A stretch of 60,117 bases of DNA, from the NCBI GenBank assembly GCA_026987025.1, contig JALSNJ010000003.1, positions 1-60,117 of the forward strand. The letters are read 5' to 3'. The DNA comes from Candidatus Aminicenantota bacterium. GTDB taxonomy: Bacteria > Acidobacteriota > Aminicenantia > S016-38. A program made the position numbers and the translations under genes. Position 1 is the stretch's first letter. Every line of letters begins with the position of its first letter. Under the pieces are notes generated by a model that worked only from the letters and a program-made list of their open reading frames with translations, was not told the DNA's origin and did not search any database. Of this stretch, positions 8,299 through 16,774 are shown in pieces.

Positions 8299-8741
8299 TT
8301 GTTTTCGTATACCCTTATTCTCCTCTGGAGTACATCCACCTTTTCCTCTAAGGCCTTTACCCTGGCCTCAAGTTCTAAGGTTTTTACCCTCTGTTTTGAG
8401 AGCTCTGTGACGAGGTTGTGGGAGAGATTGTGAAGTATTCTTATGTATTCCACCGTCTGCCCTATCTTTTCAGGGGATAGAAGGGGCCTCATAAAGAAGA
8501 AGAAAACCCTGAGGAATTTTTCCCTGAAGAGATTTCTCAATATTTTTTTCACCCCCCGGGGCGGATGGTAATCTTCCTGGAATATGTGGGGTTCGTAGAA
8601 GGAACGGACCTCTGCCTCATCCGGCAGGATCCTCAACTCCATCTCCTCTATGTCCCTTATCTCTTCCTCGGTAAAATATCCCTTTTTTTTCTTCTCCTCT
8701 ATCCTTCTTCGGGCTTCCTCCATTATTTTTTCAATGTCCAT
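8295..8741 (-). CDS. Small coiled-coil protein of glycan gene clusters
   Basis: The 148-residue protein starts at an ATG at 8741 preceded by GGAGGG; an upstream open frame (to 8888) is shadow sequence of the GT2 gene. The N-terminus MDIEKIMEEARRRI resembles a short helical motif seen at the start of many proteins in LPS and glycan clusters. The middle (about 60-95) is basic and hydrophobic, including LRVFFFFMRPLL, perhaps membrane-associated. The last 50 residues (VKTLELEARVKALEEKVDVLQRRI) have heptad-like repeats predicting a coiled coil. It has no catalytic motif. I infer an assembly or scaffold partner of the surrounding glycosyltransferases. Confidence 0.7.
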   Translation of the reverse strand: MDIEKIMEEARRRIEEKKKKGYFTEEEIRDIEEMELRILPDEAEVRSFYEPHIFQEDYHPPRGVKKILRNLFREKFLRVFFFFMRPLLSPEKIGQTVEYIRILHNLSHNLVTELSKQRVKTLELEARVKALEEKVDVLQRRIRVYENK

Positions 8742-9460
8742 TTTCCCTCCTTTACGAAAAGATATTTTAAAAAAGAATAATAGGCCTGGGCAAAGGATAC
8801 GGTAAACCCCCGCCATCCGGCGAGGAATCCTCCCTTGAGAAAATAGGAGGAGAAAAAAATCCCCACAGGCTCCGCACACACCCTCCACCAGGGAGGGTTC
8901 CTGTCCCTTTCCCTTTTTGCCCAGAGTTCAGCGTATCGGCTCATCCTCCTGAAGAGCTCTCCGGCAGACTCGTAAGGGTAATGCAACACCTTTCCCCGGA
9001 GCTTTTCGGCCCTCCCATTAAAGACCAGGGTTTCGTGAACCAGCTCCCCCTCCCATCGGGCAGTTTCCTTTTTAAAAAGTCTTACCCCCCAATCGGGCCA
9101 CCATCCGCAGCAGCGCATGGGTTTTCCCGCGAAGTAGGTTTCCCTCCTTATCAGGTAGCCATCGGCGGAGAAGCTCAGGTGGAGGATTTCATCCCTCAGC
9201 TCCGGACTTATGGCCTCGTCGGCATCCACCGAGAGAACCCAGGGATGGGTGGCCTTCCCCAGGGCATAATTCCTCTGGGAAGCGTAGCCCTCCCATTCTT
9301 TCTGATAAACCTTGGCTCCGAAGGAAGCGGCAACCTCCACCGTTCTGTCCTGGGAAAAGGCGTCTACCACCACGATTTCGTCCACGAAGTCCAGGGTCCG
9401 GAGCAGGCGGGGAAGCCTTTCCTCTTCGTTGAGGGTTATTATCACAGCAGAAATTCCCAT
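8723..9460 (-). CDS. GT2 family glycosyltransferase, WaaE/KdtX-like
   Basis: The 245-residue enzyme has the GT-A start ISAVIITLNEEERLPRLL, a DxD-type metal motif in VLSVDADEAISPEL, and the QRNYAL segment typical of the WaaE/KdtX (LPS core glucosyltransferase-like) branch. The C-terminus (about 195-245) is aromatic and hydrophobic and probably lies on the membrane. It is the first gene of the five-gene leftward glycan operon. No Shine-Dalgarno is visible; TAAAAT lies 7 nt before the ATG, suggesting a leaderless mRNA (see the 9468-9492 entry). Confidence 0.9.
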   Translation of the reverse strand: MGISAVIITLNEEERLPRLLRTLDFVDEIVVVDAFSQDRTVEVAASFGAKVYQKEWEGYASQRNYALGKATHPWVLSVDADEAISPELRDEILHLSFSADGYLIRRETYFAGKPMRCCGWWPDWGVRLFKKETARWEGELVHETLVFNGRAEKLRGKVLHYPYESAGELFRRMSRYAELWAKRERDRNPPWWRVCAEPVGIFFSSYFLKGGFLAGWRGFTVSFAQAYYSFLKYLFVKEGKWTLKK

Positions 9461-9467
9461 GGATTCT

Positions 9468-9492
9468 ATTTTAACCTATTTTGGGGTAAAAT
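9468..9492. promoter_or_regulatory. Divergent pair of leaderless promoters
   Basis: The 39-nt spacer between the GT2 gene (ATG at 9460, minus) and the DHH gene (ATG at 9500, plus) holds two TAAAAT hexamers facing outward: 9473-9468 on the minus strand and 9487-9492 on the plus strand. Each ends exactly 7 nt before its start codon, placing the expected transcription start at or one base before the ATG. Neither start has a ribosome binding site, and no good -35 is visible for either. Confidence 0.55.
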
Positions 9493-9499
9493 CCTTTCT

Positions 9500-10477
9500 A
9501 TGGAGCTGGTGATCCATCACTGGGATGCGGACGGGATAGGCTCGGCGGTGCTCTGGAGCAGGTTTCATGGGGGAACCTTTTCTTACTTTACCCCGGAAAT
9601 AGGAAATTATTTCCTGAGCCAGAAGGACAGGGAAGAAATACAGAGGAAAAGGGCGGATTCGGTGGTTCTTCTGGACATGAGCCTACCTGAACCTGACCTC
9701 AGGTATTTGAACTCTCTGGGGCCCTTCACCGCCGTGGACCACCATCAGGGCTCAAAGGTGGATGGGGTCAGGACAATAAACCCCACCTTAGAGGGGAAGG
9801 AGGCTCCCTCCAACACCAGGGTTCTTACAGAGCTCTTTTCCCTCCCCCACAACGACATGGAGTACTTGGGGCTTTACGGGGACAACGGCTTTAAGTTGAA
9901 GGAGGACCATCCCCTGCTCAGGGAAATAAGGGAATTTTACGGGGAGAGGTTTCACCGCTTCGTAAAGGCAGTTAAGATAGTGGACCTTCAGTACAAAACC
10001 GGGGACAGGGAGAGGGTTTACTCTACCGTTAAGTATTTGCTGGAAAGGCCGCTCCTTTCCATCCTTGAAAAGAAGGAAATGGTGGAGGTGGAAGCTATGG
10101 TGGAGGAGGAGATAAGGAGGGAGCTGGGTAAGGTCAGAGCCTTTCCAGGTTTAAACTTCCTCTTAACCCCGTCCAAGTTCAGGATAGTTTCGGACCTTAC
10201 CCGCCGGCTTTTCTCTCAGACCCCGCAGAGTTTGAACTTAGTGGTGGGCCTCCAGGGAGAGTTCCTTAATTTTTACCTGAGAACCTCCATTTTTGACCTT
10301 TCCCCCCTGGTTCGCAGGGCCAGGGCCCTGGGTTTTTACGCCGGGGGAAAGAAGGATGTGATAGGGGCGGTGGTGGAAAGGGAGAGGGCAAAGGAATACC
10401 TCGGCCTCTTAGAGGGATTCCTGGCGGACAACGGAAGAAGGTTTGAGCTTAAATCCCTCCTGGCTGATTTGTTTTAG
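9500..10477 (+). CDS. DHH family phosphoesterase, archaeal-like
   Basis: The 325-residue protein starts MELVIHHWDADGIGSA, the first DHH-family metal motif in the HxDxDG form, then has LLDMSLPE (second motif) and AVDHHQG (DHH motif). The family includes RecJ nucleases, nanoRNases and cyclic dinucleotide phosphodiesterases. The C-terminal glycine-rich GGKKDVIGAVV segment is in the place of a DHHA1-type substrate domain. It is much shorter than RecJ and lacks GdpP-type sensory domains; the layout looks most like archaeal stand-alone DHH proteins. The frame continues upstream to 8981, but that part is shadow of the GT2 gene. Confidence 0.82.
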   Translation: MELVIHHWDADGIGSAVLWSRFHGGTFSYFTPEIGNYFLSQKDREEIQRKRADSVVLLDMSLPEPDLRYLNSLGPFTAVDHHQGSKVDGVRTINPTLEGKEAPSNTRVLTELFSLPHNDMEYLGLYGDNGFKLKEDHPLLREIREFYGERFHRFVKAVKIVDLQYKTGDRERVYSTVKYLLERPLLSILEKKEMVEVEAMVEEEIRRELGKVRAFPGLNFLLTPSKFRIVSDLTRRLFSQTPQSLNLVVGLQGEFLNFYLRTSIFDLSPLVRRARALGFYAGGKKDVIGAVVERERAKEYLGLLEGFLADNGRRFELKSLLADLF

Positions 10478-10497
10478 GGAGGGATAAATTATATAAT
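10469..10497 (+). promoter_or_regulatory. Promoter of the fbp-nadK operon
   Basis: TTGTTT (10469-10474), a 17-nt spacer and TATAAT (10492-10497) precede fbp; the predicted start near 10504 leaves a 10-nt leader holding GGGAGGGG. The -35 overlaps the end of the DHH gene. Confidence 0.5.
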
Positions 10498-10513
10498 TCT
10501 CAGGGAGGGGAAA

Positions 10514-11518
10514 ATGAAGGAATACATAACCCTTTCAAGGTTCATCATTGAAGAACAGAGGAAATATCCTCAGGCCACCGGCGAGTTTTCCAGCCTTTTT
10601 AGCGATATAGCCACCGCATCCAAGATAGTTTACAGGGAGGTCAACAGGGCTGGGATCGCCGAAATTCTTGGAAGCGCTGGGACCATCAATGTTTTCGGCG
10701 AAGAGGTTCAAAAGCTGGACGAGTTTGCCCTCAAAACCTTCGTTGGGGTTCTGGGAAGGGGAGGCTACCTTGCGGGGATGGCCTCTGAGGAGACCGCTTC
10801 GGTTATTCCCATTCCTGAGGATGTTCCCAGGGGCAAATATCTCTTCGCCTTTGACCCTCTGGACGGGTCCTCCAACATTGATGTTAATGTTAGCGTGGGG
10901 ACCATCTTCGGAATATGGAAGAAGCAGAACGGAGAAGGGGATGCTGTGGAGGAGGATTTCTTCCAGCCCGGCTCCGCCTTGGTGGCAGCGGGCTATGTGA
11001 TCTACGGTTCCTCCGCCATGCTGGTTTACTCAACAGGGCAGGGAGTTCACGGTTTTACCTTAGACCCTTCGGTGGGGGAATTTATCCTGTCCCATCACGA
11101 CATTAAGATTCCGGAGAAGGGCAAGATTTACAGCGCCAACGAGGGCTATTATAACCGTTGGAGCGAGGCGGTGAGGAAATTTGTGGATTACCTCAAGGAG
11201 GAGGATAAAGAAACTTCCAGGCCCTATTCTGCCAGATACATAGGTTCCTTAGTGGCGGATTTCCACAGGAACCTCCTTAAGGGAGGGATTTTCTTTTACC
11301 CTGCCGATGAAAAACATCCCAAGGGGAAGTTGAGACTCCTTTACGAGGCAGCTCCCTTGGCCTTCATAGTTGAGCAGGCAGGAGGAGCTGCCACCGACGG
11401 AAGGCGAAGGATTTTGGATATCGTTCCCGATAATCTGCACCAGAGAACCCCGCTGGTTATAGGCAGTAAAAGGGATGTGGAGCTCTTTTCGGAGTTTATG
11501 GAAAAATACGGAGGTTAA
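10514..11518 (+). CDS. fbp: Class I fructose-1,6-bisphosphatase
   Basis: It hydrolyses fructose 1,6-bisphosphate to fructose 6-phosphate in gluconeogenesis. The 334-residue protein has the metal-binding signature [23 protein letters not shown] at about 115-137, the upstream EE pair in [10 protein letters not shown], and the substrate-site [12 protein letters not shown] and [14 protein letters not shown] segments. Length matches the class I family. GGGAGGGG precedes the ATG. It is the first gene of a nineteen-gene run; ridA follows one base after its stop. Confidence 0.96.
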   Translation: MKEYITLSRFIIEEQRKYPQATGEFSSLFSDIATASKIVYREVNRAGIAEILGSAGTINVFGEEVQKLDEFALKTFVGVLGRGGYLAGMASEETASVIPIPEDVPRGKYLFAFDPLDGSSNIDVNVSVGTIFGIWKKQNGEGDAVEEDFFQPGSALVAAGYVIYGSSAMLVYSTGQGVHGFTLDPSVGEFILSHHDIKIPEKGKIYSANEGYYNRWSEAVRKFVDYLKEEDKETSRPYSARYIGSLVADFHRNLLKGGIFFYPADEKHPKGKLRLLYEAAPLAFIVEQAGGAATDGRRRILDIVPDNLHQRTPLVIGSKRDVELFSEFMEKYGG

Positions 11519-11519
11519 A

Positions 11520-11918
11520 ATGAGGCCTTTCTTTTCTGAAAAGGGGCCTAAGCCCATGGGGCCATATTCTCAGGCCATTATCTCCGGGGGTTTTATCTTC
11601 CTTTCCGGCCAGCTCCCCATAGACCCGGAGAAGGGGGTGGTATGTGGCCCGCCCATCCAGAGGCAAACCGAAAGGGTTTTCAACAACATAAAGGCCATAC
11701 TGGAAGATGCAGGTTCCGACCTGAACAGGGTGGTTATGGTCTTTGTGGCCCTCTCCAACCTCAGCGAATACAAGGGGATGAACGAGGTTTACCAGAGGTT
11801 TTTCCCGGAGAACCCCCCGGCCAGGTTTATTTTTGAAGCCTCCCGTCTTCCCAAGGATGTGAAGATAGAGGTTTCGGTTATTCCAGAAGTCTCTGAGCAG
11901 GAGGGTCCCTTAGGTTAA
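11520..11918 (+). CDS. ridA: RidA family reactive imine/enamine deaminase
   Basis: RidA hydrolyses reactive 2-aminoacrylate and related imines released by PLP enzymes. The 132-residue protein has the family pattern PMGPYSQAI, FLSGQLPIDPEKG and the terminal block PPARFIFEASRLPKDVKIEV, where the Arg binds the substrate carboxylate and the Glu-containing end completes the active site. The frame opens 45 nt earlier, but ATG 11520 has GAGGT upstream and matches the family start. Confidence 0.93.
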   Translation: MRPFFSEKGPKPMGPYSQAIISGGFIFLSGQLPIDPEKGVVCGPPIQRQTERVFNNIKAILEDAGSDLNRVVMVFVALSNLSEYKGMNEVYQRFFPENPPARFIFEASRLPKDVKIEVSVIPEVSEQEGPLG

Positions 11919-13102
11919 TGCCAAAGTTTGTGGTTAAACTGGCATCTGAGGAAAAGGTATGGACGGAGGAGTGCTGGGCCAGCGACGGGGATGAGGTTCG
12001 CAAGCTCTACGAAAAGAAGGGGATCGTCGTATTAAAGCTTAGGAGGAAGTTCTCCCTTTCCCGCTCAAAATTAAAATGGCGGGACAGGATAATTTTCACT
12101 CAGCAGTTCTTGGCCCTGGTCAAGGCCGGGGTTCCCTTCGTAAGAATATTTGAAATAATAGGCTCAAGGATTAAAAATCCCAGGATGCTGGAAATCCTGA
12201 GTGGGGCCAAGGAGAGGGTGATAGACGGGGCTGAGCTTTCCGAGGCCTTCAGGCCCTACACCAGGGACCTGGGGGTTCTTTTCATAACAGCTCTGGCGGC
12301 CGGGGAAAGGAGCGGCAGGATAGCCTATACCCTTGAGAGATATCTGGATTACGCCAATTTTATGGAGACCACCACCTCCAGGATAAAATCTTCTCTGACC
12401 TATCCCGCGGTGGTGGTGACGGTTTCCCTTTTTTTGGTTTTTCTCCTTACCACCTTCGTTATTCCGAGATTTGCCTCCTTTTACAAAACGGCCCAGCTTC
12501 AGCTTCCGGCCCTTACGCTGTTCATCCTTTCCTTTTCCTCCTTTATGAGGTCCCACTGGTTAACTATAATTATGGGGTTGATTCTCCTTTATCTCGGATA
12601 TAAGAATTCCTTCAGGATAAAGCCCCTTCACATGTGGGTGGAGAGGGCGAAGTTAAGGGCCCCCTTTTTGGGGGAGGGCATCTTCCTGATCTCCTCTTCC
12701 CTCTACCTCAGAACCCTTTCCTTCCTGCTGGACGGTGGGATCCCTGTGGTGCAGGCTGCGGTAACGGCCGCCGAGGCTTCCCCCAACGGTTATCTCAGGG
12801 AAAGGCTAAAGGGAGTTCCCGAAAAAGTAAGTCAGGGAATCAGCCTCTCGCAGGCCTTAGAGGAAAGCGGAGCGGTGGAGGACCTGGGGGTAGAGATGGT
12901 GAGAGTGGGGGAAGGTTCAGGTCAGCTTTCGGACCTTCTCTTTCAGGGTGCCGATTATCTGGAAAAGGAGTTTGAGTTTAAAGTGAGAAGGTACCTGGGA
13001 ATTATAGAACCCCTCACCATCCTCTTCTTAGGGGTGGTGGTGGGCATAATGCTTCTTTCCGTTTATCTACCTATATTTGAATTGGCCAGGGGGGTGAGAT
13101 GA
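11918..13102 (+). CDS. gspF: Type II secretion / type IV pilus inner-membrane platform protein (GspF/PilC)
   Basis: GspF/PilC is the polytopic platform that links the ATPase to pilin or pseudopilin assembly. The 394-residue protein has two T2SSF domains, each with the FTQQFLALVKAGVPF-type start (second copy LRTLSFLLDGGIPVVQA) and three hydrophobic segments at about 167-190, 215-235 and 365-390. It has the short N-terminal domain usual for the family. Start TAATG overlaps the ridA stop. Confidence 0.93.
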   Translation: MPKFVVKLASEEKVWTEECWASDGDEVRKLYEKKGIVVLKLRRKFSLSRSKLKWRDRIIFTQQFLALVKAGVPFVRIFEIIGSRIKNPRMLEILSGAKERVIDGAELSEAFRPYTRDLGVLFITALAAGERSGRIAYTLERYLDYANFMETTTSRIKSSLTYPAVVVTVSLFLVFLLTTFVIPRFASFYKTAQLQLPALTLFILSFSSFMRSHWLTIIMGLILLYLGYKNSFRIKPLHMWVERAKLRAPFLGEGIFLISSSLYLRTLSFLLDGGIPVVQAAVTAAEASPNGYLRERLKGVPEKVSQGISLSQALEESGAVEDLGVEMVRVGEGSGQLSDLLFQGADYLEKEFEFKVRRYLGIIEPLTILFLGVVVGIMLLSVYLPIFELARGVR

Positions 13103-14610
13103 GAATAGACTTGGAGGCCGCCAGGGGGTTCCCTCCTGAGATGATTTACAGGATAAAGTTCCTTCCCCTGGGCTGGAAGGACGGCAGGCTTCAGGTGGCC
13201 ATGGTGGAGCCGGAAAATCCCATCCATCGGGAGGAAATTGAATCCTTTATAAATGCCAGGATAATCCCGGTGAAAATATCCGAGGAGGAGTTTGAAGAGG
13301 AGCTGAGGAGGGCGGACCTCATAAAGGGGGTTCTGGAGGAAGCCTCCGCGGAGTTTGCCGGCGAGGAGGTCATGGAAGTAGGGGAGGAGGAGGTCTCGGT
13401 GGAGAGCCTTACCCTCCAGGAGGCCTCCATCGTAAAATTGGTAAATTCCATTGTTTTTACCGCCGTTCATCGGGGAGCTTCCGACATCCACATTGAGGCC
13501 ACCGATAGAAATGTCAAGGTTAAGTACAGGATAGACGGAGTTCTTTACCAGGCCATGGAGCCCATTCACAAAAAATTTCATCCCGGTATTATATCCAGAA
13601 TAAAGGTCATGGCCGACCTGGACATAGCCGAAAGGAGGGTTCCCCAGGACGGCAGGTTCCAGCTAAAAATCAAAGGAAAAAAGATAGACTTCAGGGTGTC
13701 CATACTGCCAGGGATTCACGGGGAAGAATGCGTTATAAGGATACTGGACAAGGAACACTTAGCCTCCTCCTTCAAGGAGCTTACCCTGGACAAGCTGGGT
13801 TTTGATGAGGACATAGTAAGGAAAATAAGAAAGCATATAAGACTTCCCTACGGTATGTTCCTGGTTACCGGACCCACCGGCTCCGGGAAAACCACCACCC
13901 TTTATGCAGCGCTGAACGAGATAGTCAGCGAGGAGGAGAAGATAATAACCATAGAGGACCCCGTGGAATACAACATTCCGGGAATACTTCAGATACCCGT
14001 TAACGAGAAAAAAGGGCTTACCTTTGCCCGGGGCCTCAGGTCCATTCTCAGGCACGACCCCGACAGGATAATGGTGGGGGAGATAAGGGACCCGGAAACC
14101 GCGGAGATAGCAGTTCAGGCCGCCCTCACAGGGCATCTGGTTATGACAACGGTTCACGCCAACAATGTTTTTGATGTCATCAGCAGGTTTGTCCACATGG
14201 GGATAGACCTACATAGCCTGGTCTCGGCCCTGAACGCCGTCTTAGCGCAGAGACTTGTAAGAAGGCTTTGCCCCTATTGCAAGGTGGAAACCAGGCTTAG
14301 CCCCCGGGAGATGGAGGAAAACGGCCTGGATCCTGAGAGATTTGCCGGCCATGTGTTTTACAGGCCCGGGGGTTGCGATTTCTGCTCCCATACGGGCTAC
14401 CGTGGAAGGATGGCCATTGGGGAGTTCTTAGAGCTTTCTGATACAATTAAGGAAATGATAGTGGAAAGGAAGTCCCCAAGGTTGATAAAGAGGGAAGCCC
14501 GCCGCCTTGGCATGAGGTTCATAAGGGAAAACGGCCTGGACAAGGTGCTGGCCGGGGAGACTTCCATGGAAGAGCTCAACAAAGTTACCTTCGTAAGCCT
14601 GGAGAAGTGA
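13099..14610 (+). CDS. gspE: Type II secretion / type IV pilus assembly ATPase (GspE/PilB)
   Basis: This hexameric ATPase powers (pseudo)pilus assembly. The 503-residue protein has an N-terminal MshEN-like region (about 1-95), the ASDIHIEATDR entry to the catalytic core, Walker A GPTGSGKT at 258-265, Asp box (IITIEDPVE), Walker B with HDPDRIMVGEIRDPETAE, His box (TGHLVMTTVHAN) and a tetracysteine zinc site (CPYC...CDFC) near 390-430, typical of GspE/PilB rather than PilT. It overlaps gspF by 4 nt. Confidence 0.95.
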   Translation: MRIDLEAARGFPPEMIYRIKFLPLGWKDGRLQVAMVEPENPIHREEIESFINARIIPVKISEEEFEEELRRADLIKGVLEEASAEFAGEEVMEVGEEEVSVESLTLQEASIVKLVNSIVFTAVHRGASDIHIEATDRNVKVKYRIDGVLYQAMEPIHKKFHPGIISRIKVMADLDIAERRVPQDGRFQLKIKGKKIDFRVSILPGIHGEECVIRILDKEHLASSFKELTLDKLGFDEDIVRKIRKHIRLPYGMFLVTGPTGSGKTTTLYAALNEIVSEEEKIITIEDPVEYNIPGILQIPVNEKKGLTFARGLRSILRHDPDRIMVGEIRDPETAEIAVQAALTGHLVMTTVHANNVFDVISRFVHMGIDLHSLVSALNAVLAQRLVRRLCPYCKVETRLSPREMEENGLDPERFAGHVFYRPGGCDFCSHTGYRGRMAIGEFLELSDTIKEMIVERKSPRLIKREARRLGMRFIRENGLDKVLAGETSMEELNKVTFVSLEK

Positions 14611-15362
14611 TGTTCAAGGGAAGGACCTTTTTGTTCCTTGGGAAGGAGAGCCTGGTGGTTGGAAGGAAGAAGGGCAAGGGGAAGGAGGTCCGGCGTTATC
14701 CCGTTTCTGTTTTCTCGGAGGTTTCTCCCTTTCACTTAGGATTTAAGCCTCAGCAGCTTAAGGAAATCCTGGGGGAGGTTGAGAAGGAGATGGGACCCCT
14801 GGGCAGGGTGGGGCTTCTTCTTCCGGAAAATTCCTTCTTTATAAATTTCGTAAACCTTCCCCAGGTTCCGGATTCCACCTTAGAGAGGCGGAGAATACTT
14901 TATTTTTACATGAAAAAGAGGTTCCAGGGAAAGGGAGAAGTGGTGGTGGCTTACCATTATCTGGAGGATGGAAGGTTTGTGGTGGCCACCATGGGAAGGG
15001 ATGGCCTGGATGCCCTCAGGGGATTTTTTCAGAAAAACAGGGTGAAGCTCAGTTCCATAAAACCCGGTTCCATATCCGCCCTTAACTATTTTCTAAGCCA
15101 TGAAGCCCCTGATAACTTCAGCTTTATTTTTCCGGTGGATGGTTTCGTGGTGGTAATGGGAGGCCGTCACAGGCTGGAGGTTTATAGGAGGATAAGGCCC
15201 CCTTATGACAGGGAAGAGGTGCTTCAGGAGCTGAAAGGGATAGACCAGTTCTTAGGGGTAAACACCCGGAAAATCTCCTGTAAGGATTCCCTGTCCTTAG
15301 AAGGAATTGGAGAGATGGACCAGCCCTGCTGGAGGCTTCCTGTGCTGGGGGAAATGGAATGA
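14607..15362 (+). CDS. PilM/GspL-like actin-fold assembly protein
   Basis: A 251-residue (or 250 if the ATG at 14610 is used) cytosolic protein. No strong family match is visible by eye, but the middle has the pilus-type pattern VGLLLPENSFFINFVNLPQVP followed by a FYMKKRFQ helix, which resembles PilM and the cytoplasmic half of GspL. The position between the ATPase and PilN/PilO-like genes supports that. The actin-fold glycine motifs are not obvious, so nucleotide binding is doubtful. GTG or ATG start, both overlapping the gspE stop. Confidence 0.65.
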   Translation: MMFKGRTFLFLGKESLVVGRKKGKGKEVRRYPVSVFSEVSPFHLGFKPQQLKEILGEVEKEMGPLGRVGLLLPENSFFINFVNLPQVPDSTLERRRILYFYMKKRFQGKGEVVVAYHYLEDGRFVVATMGRDGLDALRGFFQKNRVKLSSIKPGSISALNYFLSHEAPDNFSFIFPVDGFVVVMGGRHRLEVYRRIRPPYDREEVLQELKGIDQFLGVNTRKISCKDSLSLEGIGEMDQPCWRLPVLGEME

Positions 15363-15898
15363 AAAGAATAGAGCTGGACTTTCTGGAAAAAAGGAAATTC
15401 TCCTGGGAGAACGAGGGGTTGAAGGTCCTATACTACAGCCTGCTCTTTCTCTTGGGAAGTTTTCTCCTGCTCTCAGGTTATTTTTACTTTAAAACCAAGT
15501 CTGTAAGGCCCCAATACGAAGCCCTGAAGGTTTCCTTAGGGGAGATAAAATCCAGGGTTGAAAAGGAAAGACAGGAAATAAAAAATCTGGAAGAGGAGCT
15601 GCTTCCCAGAATAAATTTCCTCAACTCAGGCCTTGAAAGGAAGGGTTTTTCCTACACGGAGGTCTTCTATATGCTTGAGAAGGCCCTTCCTTCCAGGGCA
15701 TACCTTACGGAGCTTACCGTTTCCTCCAACGGGAAGGTGGTCTTTACAGGGTACTTTGCCAGCTCCTCCTCCATAAAAACCTTCGTGGACTCGCTTTCTC
15801 AAAGGGGTAAATACCAGGTCTATTTGATGAGGGAAGAAAGGAAGGCTGGGGGTAGCGTGGCCACCATAGCCTGGGACCTTAAAGGAGTTGAGAAATGA
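15359..15898 (+). CDS. PilN-like assembly protein
   Basis: The 179-residue protein has a short cytoplasmic N-terminus, one membrane helix at about 23-43 (VLYYSLLFLLGSFLLLSGYF), a coiled coil at about 50-85, and a ferredoxin-like domain with the PilN/GspL-type segment ALPSRAYLTELTVSSNGKVVFTG. This is the classic bitopic PilN (or GspL C-terminal) architecture. It overlaps the genes on both sides by 4 nt. Confidence 0.75.
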   Translation: MKRIELDFLEKRKFSWENEGLKVLYYSLLFLLGSFLLLSGYFYFKTKSVRPQYEALKVSLGEIKSRVEKERQEIKNLEEELLPRINFLNSGLERKGFSYTEVFYMLEKALPSRAYLTELTVSSNGKVVFTGYFASSSSIKTFVDSLSQRGKYQVYLMREERKAGGSVATIAWDLKGVEK

Positions 15899-16413
15899 GG
15901 AGGAAGATCCTGGTGCTGGCCCTGGTGGACCTTCTCCTCTTGGTGGCGCTCTTTCTTCCCATGCACAGGGATTACAGAAGGGTGGTGCTGGGAAGGCAAA
16001 GGATGCAGAGTGAGAAAATAACCCTGGAGAGGGAGTTACAGAGGCTCCGGGAGAGAAAAAACGCCCTTTTGAAAGAAGGCAAGAAGCTGGAGGAGTTCAG
16101 AAAAAAGAACCTGTTTCTGGGGGATTCCGGAATAGTTGTGGTAAGGGAAATCATAAGAAAGGCCTTTTCCCGGGCCGGGGTGAACTTCCAGGGGCTTAGC
16201 TTCTCCAACCCCTCGGAAGCCATATCCGGTTATTACAAAATAGGTATAAGCCTGCCCACGGTTCTTACCACCTATCCCAGGCTAAGGCTCCTGCTCTATT
16301 ATCTTGAGAGCACAAATAAGATGCTTATCATAAAGAGCGTGAGCGTAAAGAGAAAGGGAGGGGGAAAGGTGGGGGCCAATATAAATCTGGAGGCCTTTTT
16401 CCATGAAGGTTAA
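15895..16413 (+). CDS. PilO/GspM-like assembly protein
   Basis: The 172-residue protein has one N-terminal membrane helix (about 5-22), a charged coiled coil (about 30-75) and a C-terminal alpha/beta domain ending in an LLLYYLESTNKMLIIKSVSVKRK stretch like that of PilO/GspM. It would pair with the PilN-like protein to form the inner-membrane alignment complex. Sequence identity to known families is low; assignment rests on topology and position. Confidence 0.68.
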   Translation: MRRKILVLALVDLLLLVALFLPMHRDYRRVVLGRQRMQSEKITLERELQRLRERKNALLKEGKKLEEFRKKNLFLGDSGIVVVREIIRKAFSRAGVNFQGLSFSNPSEAISGYYKIGISLPTVLTTYPRLRLLLYYLESTNKMLIIKSVSVKRKGGGKVGANINLEAFFHEG

Positions 16414-16774
16414 AGCCTGGACCTTGCCTTTGATTTTAGCCTTTCTGGCGCTCAGGACCGATTATCTAAGGACGAGGAAATACCGGAAACCGGTAAGAAA
16501 CCTGTTTTACATGGCCTCTCAGCTCGCCTCAAGGCCCTCCATCTCTCCGGTTCAAAAAATCCAGGAGCCCACTGATGTCATTGAATATTATGGCAATACC
16601 AAGGGAGCCCAGGGAACGGTGGCGGTCCTGAGCCTGAACGGTGAGGTTTTTACCGTGAGGGAAGGAGAGCTTCTGGGGAAAAGATACAGGGTTGTAAAAA
16701 TATTCTCGGATAAGGTTATACTTCTGGACGAGAAGAAGAAAAAGAAAATAACAGTCAAGATCAAGGAGGGCTGA
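16403..16774 (+). CDS. PilP/GspC-like periplasmic protein
   Basis: The 123-residue protein has an N-terminal hydrophobic stretch (VKAWTLPLILAFLAL, about 3-17) and a small periplasmic beta domain (about 65-120; TVAVLSLNGEVFTVREGELL, YRVVKIFSDKVIL) of the kind found in PilP and the HR domain of GspC, which contacts the secretin. The C-terminus is a run of lysines and alternating residues. It abuts the secretin gene with no spacer. Confidence 0.62.
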   Translation: MKVKAWTLPLILAFLALRTDYLRTRKYRKPVRNLFYMASQLASRPSISPVQKIQEPTDVIEYYGNTKGAQGTVAVLSLNGEVFTVREGELLGKRYRVVKIFSDKVILLDEKKKKKITVKIKEG

